DNA of 8,808 nucleotides. Source: an uncultured Spongiibacteraceae bacterium. Its GTDB lineage: Bacteria > Pseudomonadota > Gammaproteobacteria > Pseudomonadales > Dasaniaceae. Shown here one piece after another: positions 1-5,566 of this stretch. The stretch covers positions 1 through 8,808 of the forward strand of contig CALBVI010000113.1 in NCBI GenBank assembly GCA_937969395.1, read 5' to 3'. The translations under genes were made by a program, and so were the position numbers. The notes beneath the pieces were generated by a model. That model did not search any database. It had not been told where the DNA came from and saw only the letters and a program-made list of their open reading frames with translations. Every line of letters starts with the position of its first letter. The stretch's first letter is position 1.

Positions 1-41
1 TCCTTGTAAGCATGCTCTAACTTCTTTACTATTTGGGCCAT
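1..41 (-). CDS. Possible 5' end of a divergent gene (partial)
   Basis: Read on the minus strand, an ATG at 41-39 opens a frame of 13 complete codons (MAQIVKKLEHAYK) that runs off the window edge with no stop. The Lys/Glu-rich opening looks like a soluble protein N-terminus. No good Shine-Dalgarno sequence lies upstream of the ATG, and a 13-codon open frame is easily produced by chance. I do not recognise the product. If real, this gene is divergent from petA and shares the intergenic region at 42-162. Confidence 0.2.
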   Translation of the reverse strand, partial: MAQIVKKLEHAYK

Positions 42-85
42 TTTAAAATACATTCTGCGGATTACTGTTTAATCGGTAATTTAGC

Positions 86-101
86 ACTGAAATTTTTCAG
101 T
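86..101. promoter_or_regulatory. Palindrome in the petA leader (possible operator)
   Basis: ACTGAAA-TT-TTTCAGT is a perfect 7-bp inverted repeat with a 2-bp centre, 62 bp upstream of the petA start. Its compactness fits a dimeric regulator site better than a terminator, since no T-run follows. A weak sigma70-like pair, TTTACT (25-30) and TACATT (49-54) with an 18-bp spacer, lies upstream and would place this palindrome in the transcribed leader. The regulator is unknown. AT-rich palindromes of this length do arise by chance. Confidence 0.25.
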
Positions 102-162
102 AATTAGTCTGGAAAAGGCTTTTTAGAACAAAATCGCTAGTCTTTTATAAAGGGGAAACGTC

Positions 163-762
163 ATGAGTAATGACGGCGTTAATGCTACGCGGCGACGCTT
201 TCTGACAGCAGCTACATCAGTTGTAGGTGCTGCCGGAGCAGTGGGTATTGCCGTACCATTTGTAGGTTCTTGGAATCCGAGTGCTAAAGCGAAAGCTGCT
301 GGTGCCCCGGTTAAATTTGATTTCAGTAAACTAGAGCCTGGTGAGATGAAGGTTGTAGAGTGGCGCGGAAAACCTGTTTATGTTGTCCGTCGTACTGCTG
401 AAGTTCTTGCCGATTTGCCGACATTAGATGGCTCATTAAAAGATCCCAGTTCAGCTGCGGCTGATCAGCCCGATTATATTCAAGGTATCGAACGTTCAAT
501 AAACCCTGAATATATGGTGCTTGTTGGTCTTTGTACGCACTTAGGTTGTGCGCCTATGTATCGGCCAGAAGTGGACTCGGTACCAACAAGTGATGGTAGT
601 GAGTGGGTTGGTGGTTTTTTCTGCCCATGTCACGGTTCTATGTTTGATTTGTCAGGCCGCGTTTATCAGGGCGTTCCAGCATCTGCCAATCTTATAGTTC
701 CCCCCTATTCTTTTGAAAGCGATAGCGTCATGGTTATCGGTGTGGATCAGGAGACAGCTTAA
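163..762 (+). CDS. petA: Ubiquinol-cytochrome c reductase Rieske iron-sulfur subunit
   Basis: This is the [2Fe-2S] subunit of the cytochrome bc1 complex. It takes one electron from ubiquinol at the Qo site and passes it to cytochrome c1 on the periplasmic side. The 199-residue product has a Tat-type N-terminus, with TRRRFLTAA at residues 9-17 followed by a hydrophobic segment to about residue 36 that in this family stays as the membrane anchor. Both Rieske boxes are intact. Box I is CTHLGC (C124, H126, C129) and box II is CPCHGS (C154, C156, H157). C124/H126 and C154/H157 bind the cluster, and C129-C156 should form the stabilising disulfide. Length is typical for proteobacterial PetA. The start is supported by a strong AGGGGA (151-156) six bases upstream. 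The TAA stop overlaps the next gene's ATG by one base, indicating translational coupling. Confidence 0.97.
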   Translation: MSNDGVNATRRRFLTAATSVVGAAGAVGIAVPFVGSWNPSAKAKAAGAPVKFDFSKLEPGEMKVVEWRGKPVYVVRRTAEVLADLPTLDGSLKDPSSAAADQPDYIQGIERSINPEYMVLVGLCTHLGCAPMYRPEVDSVPTSDGSEWVGGFFCPCHGSMFDLSGRVYQGVPASANLIVPPYSFESDSVMVIGVDQETA

Positions 763-2840
763 TGATCAATATGCTAATTGGATTGAGAGATTGGGTTGAT
801 GCTCGTTTGCCAATCATGCGCGCTTGGAATACCCATATGGGTAAATACTACGCGCCGAAAAACTTTAACTTCTGGTATTTCTTTGGTGTGCTGTCATTGG
901 TGGTGTTGGTTAACCAGCTATTGACCGGCGTATGGCTCACAATGAGTTTTACCCCTAGTGCTGAAGAGGCGTTTAAATCTGTTGAATACATCATGCGTGA
1001 TGTTGATTACGGATGGCTTATTCGTTATATGCACTCTACTGGCGCTTCTGCCTTTTTTGTTGTGGTTTATCTGCACATGTTCCGTGCCTTACTTTACGGT
1101 TCATACCAGCGTCCCCGCGAGTTGATTTGGCTGTTCGGGATGTTGATTTTTGTTGCGCTAATGGCTGAAGCTTTCGTAGGTTATGTGTTGCCTTGGGGTC
1201 AGATGTCCTATTGGGGGGCGCAGGTTATTATTTCTTTGTTTGGTGCGATTCCTGTTGTTGGTGAAGATATCGTGCAGTGGATTCGTGGTGACTTCCTGAT
1301 TTCAGGTATTACCCTAAACCGCTTTTTTGCATTACACGTTGTTGCATTACCTATCGTGCTGCTTGGTTTAGTTGTCGTGCATTTGCTGGCTCTACACGAA
1401 GTGGGTTCTAACAACCCTGATGGCGTCGATATTAAAAAGCATAAAGATGAAAACGGTGTACCTTTAGACGGTATCGCTTTCCATCCTTATTACACGGTCC
1501 ATGATTTACAGGCGATTGCGGTCTTCTTGTTTGCCTTCTGTGCGATTATTTTCTTTGCGCCAGAAATGGGTGGTTATTTTATTGAGCATGCGAACTTTGA
1601 TATTGCTAACTCGCTGAAAACGCCTGAGCATATTGCGCCCGTTTGGTACTTTACGCCATTCTACTCTGTACTGCGTGCGGTGCCTGATAAGTTACTTGGT
1701 TTTATCGCTTTTGGGGCTTCGGTAGCTATCTTGTTTATCTTGCCTTGGTTAGATCGCAGTCCAGTGAAATCGATTCGCTATAAAGGTATGTTCAGTAAGG
1801 TTGCATTACTTGTATTTATTGCGTCCTTTATCATCTTAGGTGTGTTGGGTGTTAAGTCGCCAACGCCTGGTCGTACTATCTTGGCGCAAATTTGTTCAGT
1901 GATTTATTTTGCTTACTTCTTGGCGATGCCGATTTGGACTTCACTTGAGAAGACTAAACCTGTGCCCGAGCGTGTTACTGATGGCGGTATGGGTTTCTGG
2001 AAATCCATGGGGGTGCTGTTATTGATTGCCCTCTTGTCGATTATTCCATTAAAAGCAGTTGGTGCTGAAACAGCTTTTGATTGCGGCACGATGGCTTGTG
2101 ATCATATTGACGTAGATGCCAACAATAAGGCATCGCTGCAGAGTGGTGCTCAGGTTTATATGAACTACTGCATGGGTTGTCATTCATTGCAGTATGCGCG
2201 TTATGAGCGTACTGCTGTTGATTTAGATATACCTTTGGAATTGTTTGAAGGTAATTTGAAATTCGAAGGTATGTCAGGGCAAATTGATGGCACCTCAAGA
2301 ATTGGCGATTTAATGGAAAATGCTATGCCAGAAGATATGGCTAAGCGCTGGTTTGGTGCTGCGCCACCAGATTTAACTTTAGTTGCGCGCTCACGTGGCA
2401 GTAACTGGCTCTATACATATCTACGTAATTTTTATATGGATCCCAACCGCCCTTACGGCGTTAATAACCGCGTATTTAAAGACGTTGGTATGCCGCATGT
2501 TTTACTTGAGCTACAAGGCACTACCGAATGTGCTCCGGGTTCTGTACATGCAGCTAACGGCGGTGTTAAACGTGATGAGTTGACCGGTGCCGAAGTACTT
2601 TATGATGAAGCTGGTGCTGCATTAAATCCTTGTGGTCGTTTAACGATTGTTGAGGAAGGAAAAATGGATGCTGCGCAGTTTGATGGCGCCATGTATGACT
2701 TAGTTAATTTCTTGGCTTATGTAGCCGAGCCCATCGTTGAAGACCGTAAGCGTTTAGGGATTTACGTTTTATTATTTATTACGCTGTTTTTTGTATTCGC
2801 CTATTTGCTAAATCGCGAATATTGGAAAGATGTACATTAA
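762..2840 (+). CDS. petBC: Cytochrome b / cytochrome c1 fusion subunit of the bc1 complex
   Basis: One 692-codon frame encodes two bc1 subunits that are usually separate genes in this class. Residues 1-406 are cytochrome b, with about eight membrane helices. Haem-ligand pairs are H91/H105 and H192/H207, and the Qo motif is PVWY (293-296), a variant of PEWY that I recall from beta/gammaproteobacteria. Residues 410-435 form a signal-peptide-like segment (K414, hydrophobic core, VGA before E436). Residues 436-692 are cytochrome c1, with the haem site CMGCH (470-474), a probable axial Met in GMPHV (M577) and a C-terminal anchor at about 665-684. No stop lies between the halves, and the reading frame is clean on both sides. 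The layout matches Bradyrhizobium FbcH, whose b/c1 precursor is cleaved by signal peptidase into separate subunits; the same processing is inferred here. AGGAGA (749-754) inside the end of petA is the ribosome-binding site. The c1 half carries four non-haem cysteines (C441, C446, C590, C624). Confidence 0.95.
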   Translation: MINMLIGLRDWVDARLPIMRAWNTHMGKYYAPKNFNFWYFFGVLSLVVLVNQLLTGVWLTMSFTPSAEEAFKSVEYIMRDVDYGWLIRYMHSTGASAFFVVVYLHMFRALLYGSYQRPRELIWLFGMLIFVALMAEAFVGYVLPWGQMSYWGAQVIISLFGAIPVVGEDIVQWIRGDFLISGITLNRFFALHVVALPIVLLGLVVVHLLALHEVGSNNPDGVDIKKHKDENGVPLDGIAFHPYYTVHDLQAIAVFLFAFCAIIFFAPEMGGYFIEHANFDIANSLKTPEHIAPVWYFTPFYSVLRAVPDKLLGFIAFGASVAILFILPWLDRSPVKSIRYKGMFSKVALLVFIASFIILGVLGVKSPTPGRTILAQICSVIYFAYFLAMPIWTSLEKTKPVPERVTDGGMGFWKSMGVLLLIALLSIIPLKAVGAETAFDCGTMACDHIDVDANNKASLQSGAQVYMNYCMGCHSLQYARYERTAVDLDIPLELFEGNLKFEGMSGQIDGTSRIGDLMENAMPEDMAKRWFGAAPPDLTLVARSRGSNWLYTYLRNFYMDPNRPYGVNNRVFKDVGMPHVLLELQGTTECAPGSVHAANGGVKRDELTGAEVLYDEAGAALNPCGRLTIVEEGKMDAAQFDGAMYDLVNFLAYVAEPIVEDRKRLGIYVLLFITLFFVFAYLLNREYWKDVH
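1989..2066 (+). other. Internal signal peptide at the b/c1 junction
   Basis: Residues 410-435 of the fusion form a signal-peptide-like stretch: MGFWKSMG, then LLLIALLSII, then PLKAVGA ending before E436 with a small residue at -1 and Val at -3. The preceding TKPVPERVT is the usual cytoplasmic C-terminus of cytochrome b. The chain would therefore re-enter the membrane with the correct orientation to deliver c1 to the periplasm. M410 and M416 are in-frame and could in principle be internal starts, but no strong Shine-Dalgarno sequence precedes either. Cleavage after A435 is inferred. Confidence 0.7.
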
Positions 2841-2869
2841 TTAGTTTTAAATAACCGGTGGTCTTTGCT

Positions 2870-2908
2870 TGAGCAAGTTACCTAAGGGTTGCTTGCTCAT
2901 TTTGTTTT
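2870..2908 (+). terminator. Rho-independent terminator after the bc1 operon
   Basis: TGAGCAAG (2870-2877) pairs perfectly with CTTGCTCA (2892-2899). Inside the loop, ACC (2880-2882) can pair with GGT (2887-2889) to extend the hairpin. The 3' arm runs directly into TTTTTGTTTT-like sequence. It lies 30 bases after the fusion-gene stop and ends the petA-petBC unit. Confidence 0.75.
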
Positions 2909-2936
2909 AAGCTTTACTAATAGATTGATCAATTTA

Positions 2937-2951
2937 AGCTGATTTTCAGCT
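2937..2951 (+). promoter_or_regulatory. Small hairpin abutting the sspA ribosome-binding site
   Basis: AGCTGA-TTT-TCAGCT is a perfect 6-bp inverted repeat with a 3-base loop. It ends directly against the sspA Shine-Dalgarno GAGGA (2952-2956). Just upstream is a 10-bp palindrome, ATTGATCAAT (2924-2933). The hairpin may insulate or modulate ribosome access, or the pair may be protein-binding sites. No function is shown by the sequence alone. Confidence 0.35.
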
Positions 2952-2964
2952 GAGGAAAAACACA

Positions 2965-3609
2965 ATGGGTGTTGTCGCCAAACGTTCTTCAATGACATTT
3001 TATTCCGACGGGAATAGCCACTACAGTCACCGTGTCCGTATTGTTCTTGCTGAAAAGGGTGTTACGGTTGATATCATTGATGTTGATGTTAATAACAAAC
3101 CTGAAGATCTTGCCGATCTAAATCCATATAATACACTGCCGACTTTGGTTGACCGTGACTTGGTTTTGTATGAAGCAAACGTGATGATGGAATATTTGGA
3201 TGAACGTTTTCCTCATCCACCGTTATTGCCGGTTTACCCTGTTGCACGTGGTTCTAGTCGTCAATTGATTTGTCGTATTGAGAAAGATTGGTGTACTTTG
3301 GTTGACGGCATTTTAACCGGCACAAATGCCAAGACAATTGAGAAGCAGCGTAAAGAATTGCGTGATAGCTTACTGTCAATTGCTCCTATCTTTGCTGAAA
3401 AGCCATTCTTTATGAATGAAGAGTTTACGATTGTTGATTGTTGTATGGCTCCTATCTTATGGCGTTTGCCACAGTTAGGGATTGAATTGCCTGATAACAA
3501 GCAAACTAAGCCTTTATTAGCGTATATGGAAGCGTTGTTTGAGCGTGAATCTTTTCAGGAAAGTTTGTCTGAAGATGAGCGCGAGCTAAGAAATCCGCAA
3601 TTAGTGTAA
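2965..3609 (+). CDS. sspA: Stringent starvation protein A
   Basis: SspA is a GST-fold protein without GST activity that binds sigma70 RNA polymerase and alters transcription in stationary phase, acid stress and, in several pathogens, virulence. The 214-residue product aligns with E. coli SspA from recalled sequence over nearly its whole length. Matching blocks include [13 protein letters not shown] (21-33), [10 protein letters not shown] (61-70), [22 protein letters not shown] (75-96) and [10 protein letters not shown] (165-174). The PHPP surface loop (83-86), needed for function in the E. coli protein, is intact. The thioredoxin-like half covers about residues 10-85 and the helical half the rest. 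The start at 2965 fits the family N-terminus and has GAGGA eight bases upstream. The gene lies between two terminators and so is probably transcribed alone. Confidence 0.96.
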   Translation: MGVVAKRSSMTFYSDGNSHYSHRVRIVLAEKGVTVDIIDVDVNNKPEDLADLNPYNTLPTLVDRDLVLYEANVMMEYLDERFPHPPLLPVYPVARGSSRQLICRIEKDWCTLVDGILTGTNAKTIEKQRKELRDSLLSIAPIFAEKPFFMNEEFTIVDCCMAPILWRLPQLGIELPDNKQTKPLLAYMEALFERESFQESLSEDERELRNPQLV

Positions 3610-3633
3610 GTCTTTGCTGGAAGGTTTTTGTGT

Positions 3634-3667
3634 AAAAAAGGGATGAGTTATTCATCCCTTTTTTTTT
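3634..3667 (+). terminator. Strong rho-independent terminator between sspA and sspB
   Basis: AAAAAAGGGATGA (3634-3646) pairs over 13 bp with TCATCCCTTTTTT (3652-3664) around the loop GTTAT. The run of nine T's (3659-3667) completes a textbook terminator. The A-rich 5' arm means it might also work weakly in the opposite direction. It should uncouple most sspA transcription from sspB. Confidence 0.9.
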
Positions 3668-3698
3668 GCCATGCTGTTAGACTGTGCCGAAAACACCT

Positions 3699-3714
3699 AG
3701 CTTTACTTAAAGCT
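3699..3714. promoter_or_regulatory. Palindrome upstream of sspB (possible operator/promoter element)
   Basis: AGCTTTA-CT-TAAAGCT is a perfect 7-bp inverted repeat with a 2-bp centre, 30 bp before the sspB start and downstream of the sspA terminator. The first nine bases (AGCTTTACT), followed after a short gap by ATTGAT (3716-3721), recur upstream of sspA (2910-2918 and 2924-2929). I could not assign a convincing -35/-10 pair, so this is only a candidate control element for an sspB promoter. Confidence 0.3.
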
Positions 3715-3744
3715 TATTGATTATTTTACTGCTGGTTTATTTAT

Positions 3745-4182
3745 ATGTCGATGACATCAAGTCGCCCATACATGATACGTGCGCTCTATGAGTGGATTTT
3801 GGATAATGAGTGCACGCCTTATACTTTGGTCAATGCGATGGCCGATAATGTTGAAGTGCCTCAGCAGTTTGTAAAAAATGGTCAGATAGTGTTGAACATT
3901 TCGCCAATGGCGATACGAGATTTAGTCATTGGCGATGATATGTTGAACTTCAATGGCCGTTTTAGTGGTGTGCCGATGGATGTATTTGTGCCGATGGCTG
4001 CAATCATGGGTATTTATGCCAAGGAAAATGGCCAGGGCATGATGTTTGATTTAGAAGAAGATCATAAACCAGAGCCGCCTGAGCCTGAATCTGGGCTTAA
4101 AGTTGTCAGTACTGACTCTAAAAACGATTCGAAGAATAAACTGCAGGGTAAAAAGAAGCCCGGTTTGCACGTTGTAAAATAA
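3745..4182 (+). CDS. sspB: ClpXP protease specificity-enhancing factor SspB
   Basis: SspB binds ssrA-tagged and some other substrates and tethers them to the ClpXP protease. The 145-residue product has the family architecture. A folded substrate-binding domain spans about residues 5-102, with recognisable RPYMIRALYEWILDN (7-21), NGQIVLNISP (45-54) and VPMAAIMGIYAKENG (82-96). An acidic/Pro-rich then Lys/Ser-rich linker covers about 103-138. The C-terminal PGLHVVK (139-145) matches the ClpX-binding tail of E. coli SspB, which ends in LRVVK. The linker is shorter than in the 165-residue E. coli protein. The Shine-Dalgarno is weak; M1 (3745) and M3 (3751) are both possible starts. It is separated from sspA by a strong terminator, and its 3' end faces dolP. 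Confidence 0.95.
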   Translation: MSMTSSRPYMIRALYEWILDNECTPYTLVNAMADNVEVPQQFVKNGQIVLNISPMAIRDLVIGDDMLNFNGRFSGVPMDVFVPMAAIMGIYAKENGQGMMFDLEEDHKPEPPEPESGLKVVSTDSKNDSKNKLQGKKKPGLHVVK

Positions 4183-4213
4183 TGCTTTGAATTGCGGTCT
4201 CTCAATTACCCCG

Positions 4214-4234
4214 CGGCTATTAATCTAGTAGCCG
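4214..4234. terminator. Weak hairpin between convergent sspB and dolP
   Basis: CGGCTA (4214-4219) pairs with TAGCCG (4229-4234) around a 9-base loop; the hairpin overlaps the dolP stop codon. It sits in the 42-bp gap where sspB and dolP converge, where a bidirectional terminator would be expected. Neither strand has a proper T-run after the stem, so it is at best a weak terminator, or a 3'-end stabilising structure. Confidence 0.3.
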
Positions 4235-4845
4235 TTATTATCGGCATCCATTGCCGATTCAATATACTCAAAAATACTCACCACCTTTTGTACCCCTGCA
4301 GTGGTGCGTGCTACTTCTATTGCTCTAGTTGCTTCTTCTTTGGTAAGTAATCCCATGAGATAAACGACACCGTTTTCGGTGACCACCTTTATTCGCGCGC
4401 CGGGAATAGCTGACTGAGCCAGCATTTTAGATTTCAGCTTAGTGGTGATCCAACCATCGTTAGAACGAACTAAGATAGAGCTGGTGCCTGATACGGTTAT
4501 TTCATTGTGAATGCGCGTGATTTTTGGGATTTTCGCTACCGTATTGGCTGCTAGCTGCCGTAATTCTTCTGTAGGTGTTTGCCCAACTAAAAGCACAATG
4601 CCGTTGTAGGCGGTAATACTAATGTTTGCTTGAGCAAGTTCTGGGCTGGCCTTGTCGAGGTTAACCGCGGCCTTGGTTTCAACAATTTCATCATCAATAA
4701 ATCGACCCGTTGTACGGGAGCCTGGGTCAGACTCGATTGGATCGGCTGTGCCCATTGATAAAATCGTACTACAGCCCTGTAGATAAATAACAGATAACAA
4801 TAAACAGGCTTTTAAGATGTGTGTGAGTTTTAAATGACTAGTCAT
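4225..4845 (-). CDS. dolP: Two-BON-domain outer-membrane lipoprotein DolP
   Basis: DolP (formerly YraP) is an outer-membrane lipoprotein that supports envelope integrity, localises to division sites and anionic phospholipids, and has been linked to BAM function in E. coli. The 206-residue product begins with a lipoprotein signal ending in the lipobox LQGC (C25). Two BON domains follow at about 51-118 and 129-195. Conserved blocks shared with E. coli YraP include ITAYNGIVLLVGQ (77-89), then WITTKLKSKML (132-142) and VTENGVVYLMGLLTKEEA (155-172). Length is close to the 191 residues of E. coli DolP. It is the last gene of the lpoA-yraN-diaA-dolP unit, after a 70-bp spacer containing an inverted repeat. 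The ribosome-binding site is modest (AAGAG on the minus strand). Confidence 0.95.
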   Translation of the reverse strand: MTSHLKLTHILKACLLLSVIYLQGCSTILSMGTADPIESDPGSRTTGRFIDDEIVETKAAVNLDKASPELAQANISITAYNGIVLLVGQTPTEELRQLAANTVAKIPKITRIHNEITVSGTSSILVRSNDGWITTKLKSKMLAQSAIPGARIKVVTENGVVYLMGLLTKEEATRAIEVARTTAGVQKVVSIFEYIESAMDADNNGY

Positions 4846-4865
4846 GTTTTTCTCTTGGTTAATTA

Positions 4866-4913
4866 GGCATCACTGTCGTTAACAATAATTACTGGTAGCT
4901 GGTGAGTGATGCC
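4866..4913. repeat. Inverted repeat in the diaA-dolP spacer
   Basis: GGCATCACT (4866-4874) and AGTGATGCC (4905-4913) are perfect 9-bp arms around a 30-base loop, all within the 70-bp gap between diaA and dolP. A second pair, ACTGG (4891-4895) with CCAGT (4912-4916), overlaps the right arm, so the two pairings are mutually exclusive. There is no T-run, so this is not an ordinary terminator. In the mRNA it would lie just after the diaA stop and about 20 bases before the dolP start. Confidence 0.5.
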
Positions 4914-4915
4914 AG

Positions 4916-5512
4916 TTAAAAATCATTGCCGAATAATTGTTTGTCGATTAAATCGCATAGGCAGTTTATGACAAATAGCTGTGTCTCGTTAATTCTCGCG
5001 GGTACCAAGCTGGGGATATTAATTTCAATATCCTCTGGCAGCATAAGCGCAGAGATATCACTGTTATCTTGATAGCCTATTGAGACGACAATCATTTCAC
5101 GGTCATGAGCTGCCTGTATGGCTTCGGTTGTACTGTTGGAGCCCGACTCATTGGATAAGACTAATAAAATATCGCCAGATTGTCCAAGTGCTCTAATTTG
5201 TTTAGAGAAAATTTTGTTAAAACTGCTGTCACTGGCAATGGCCGTCATGGTGACGGTATCGTTTAATGCGATTGCTGGTAATCCGGGGCGCTCACTTTCA
5301 AAGCGATTCAGCAAATTAGCGGCAAAAATTTGTGCCAGTGCGCCGCTCTGGCTTTCGCCACAGCAAATAATTTTATTCTCGCTGAGCAGGCATTGGACCA
5401 ATAAAGTACCGCAATCGCTAATAATAGGCGCCAGCGTTTCTAATGATTGCATGCTGGTATCGATGCTGCTGTGAAACAGTTCGACAACATGCTGGTCGAT
5501 ATCTAATTCCAT
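4916..5512 (-). CDS. diaA: SIS-domain protein of the DiaA/GmhA family (diverged DiaA)
   Basis: E. coli DiaA is a homotetramer that binds DnaA and promotes its assembly at oriC; GmhA relatives isomerise sedoheptulose 7-phosphate. The 198-residue product is a single SIS domain matching DiaA in length and position in the locus. Recognisable blocks include LLNRFESERPGLPAIAL (67-83), then KQIRALGQSGDILL (104-117) and CLCDLIDKQLF (184-194). It is unusual where the family is most conserved. The glycine-rich loop usually reading GNGGSA/GNGTSA is GESQSG (52-57). The AQHFAAE segment is AQIFAAN (60-66), and RIQExH is RINETQ (173-178). Positions aligned with the GmhA metal ligands H61, E65, Q172 and H180 are I62, N66, N175 and N183. 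It should therefore not be an active heptose isomerase; a DiaA-like role is inferred from context. The Shine-Dalgarno is distant (GGGA, 11 bases before ATG). Confidence 0.88.
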   Translation of the reverse strand: MELDIDQHVVELFHSSIDTSMQSLETLAPIISDCGTLLVQCLLSENKIICCGESQSGALAQIFAANLLNRFESERPGLPAIALNDTVTMTAIASDSSFNKIFSKQIRALGQSGDILLVLSNESGSNSTTEAIQAAHDREMIVVSIGYQDNSDISALMLPEDIEINIPSLVPARINETQLFVINCLCDLIDKQLFGNDF

Positions 5513-5566
5513 AGAGTTAGTAATCCCGATGACCTTTTTATGCTTATAGTCATGTCTAAAGTGCTG

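Noticed and set aside
146..151. TATAAA just before petA as a -10 box.
   Set aside because: Transcription would start at about 158, downstream of the AGGGGA ribosome-binding site (151-156) that clearly serves petA.
293..762. Suspicion of a non-standard electron-transfer complex because the Qo motif in the adjacent gene is PVWY, not PEWY.
   Set aside because: PVWY is, to my knowledge, a normal variant of beta/gammaproteobacterial cytochrome b, and all other bc1 hallmarks in petA and petBC are standard.
1979..1983. TGATG at the b/c1 junction looks like a stop/start overlap that could separate petB from petC.
   Set aside because: Neither the TGA (1979) nor the ATG (1981) is in the frame that encodes cytochrome b and c1; both halves share one frame straight through.
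2041..2298. 85-codon minus-strand open frame inside the c1 coding region.
   Set aside because: Antisense shadow of a strongly conserved gene; its product has no recognisable motif and no ribosome-binding site supports it.
2864..2879. Exact 16-base match (TTTGCTTGAGCAAGTT) between the bc1 terminator and the dolP coding region (4625-4640).
   Set aside because: One copy is a terminator arm and the other encodes conserved-context DolP residues (LAQAN); the shared core is a simple near-palindrome, so chance is the best explanation.
5118..5474. 118-codon plus-strand open frame opposite diaA.
   Set aside because: It lies entirely antisense to a recognisable SIS-domain gene and its predicted protein has no family features.
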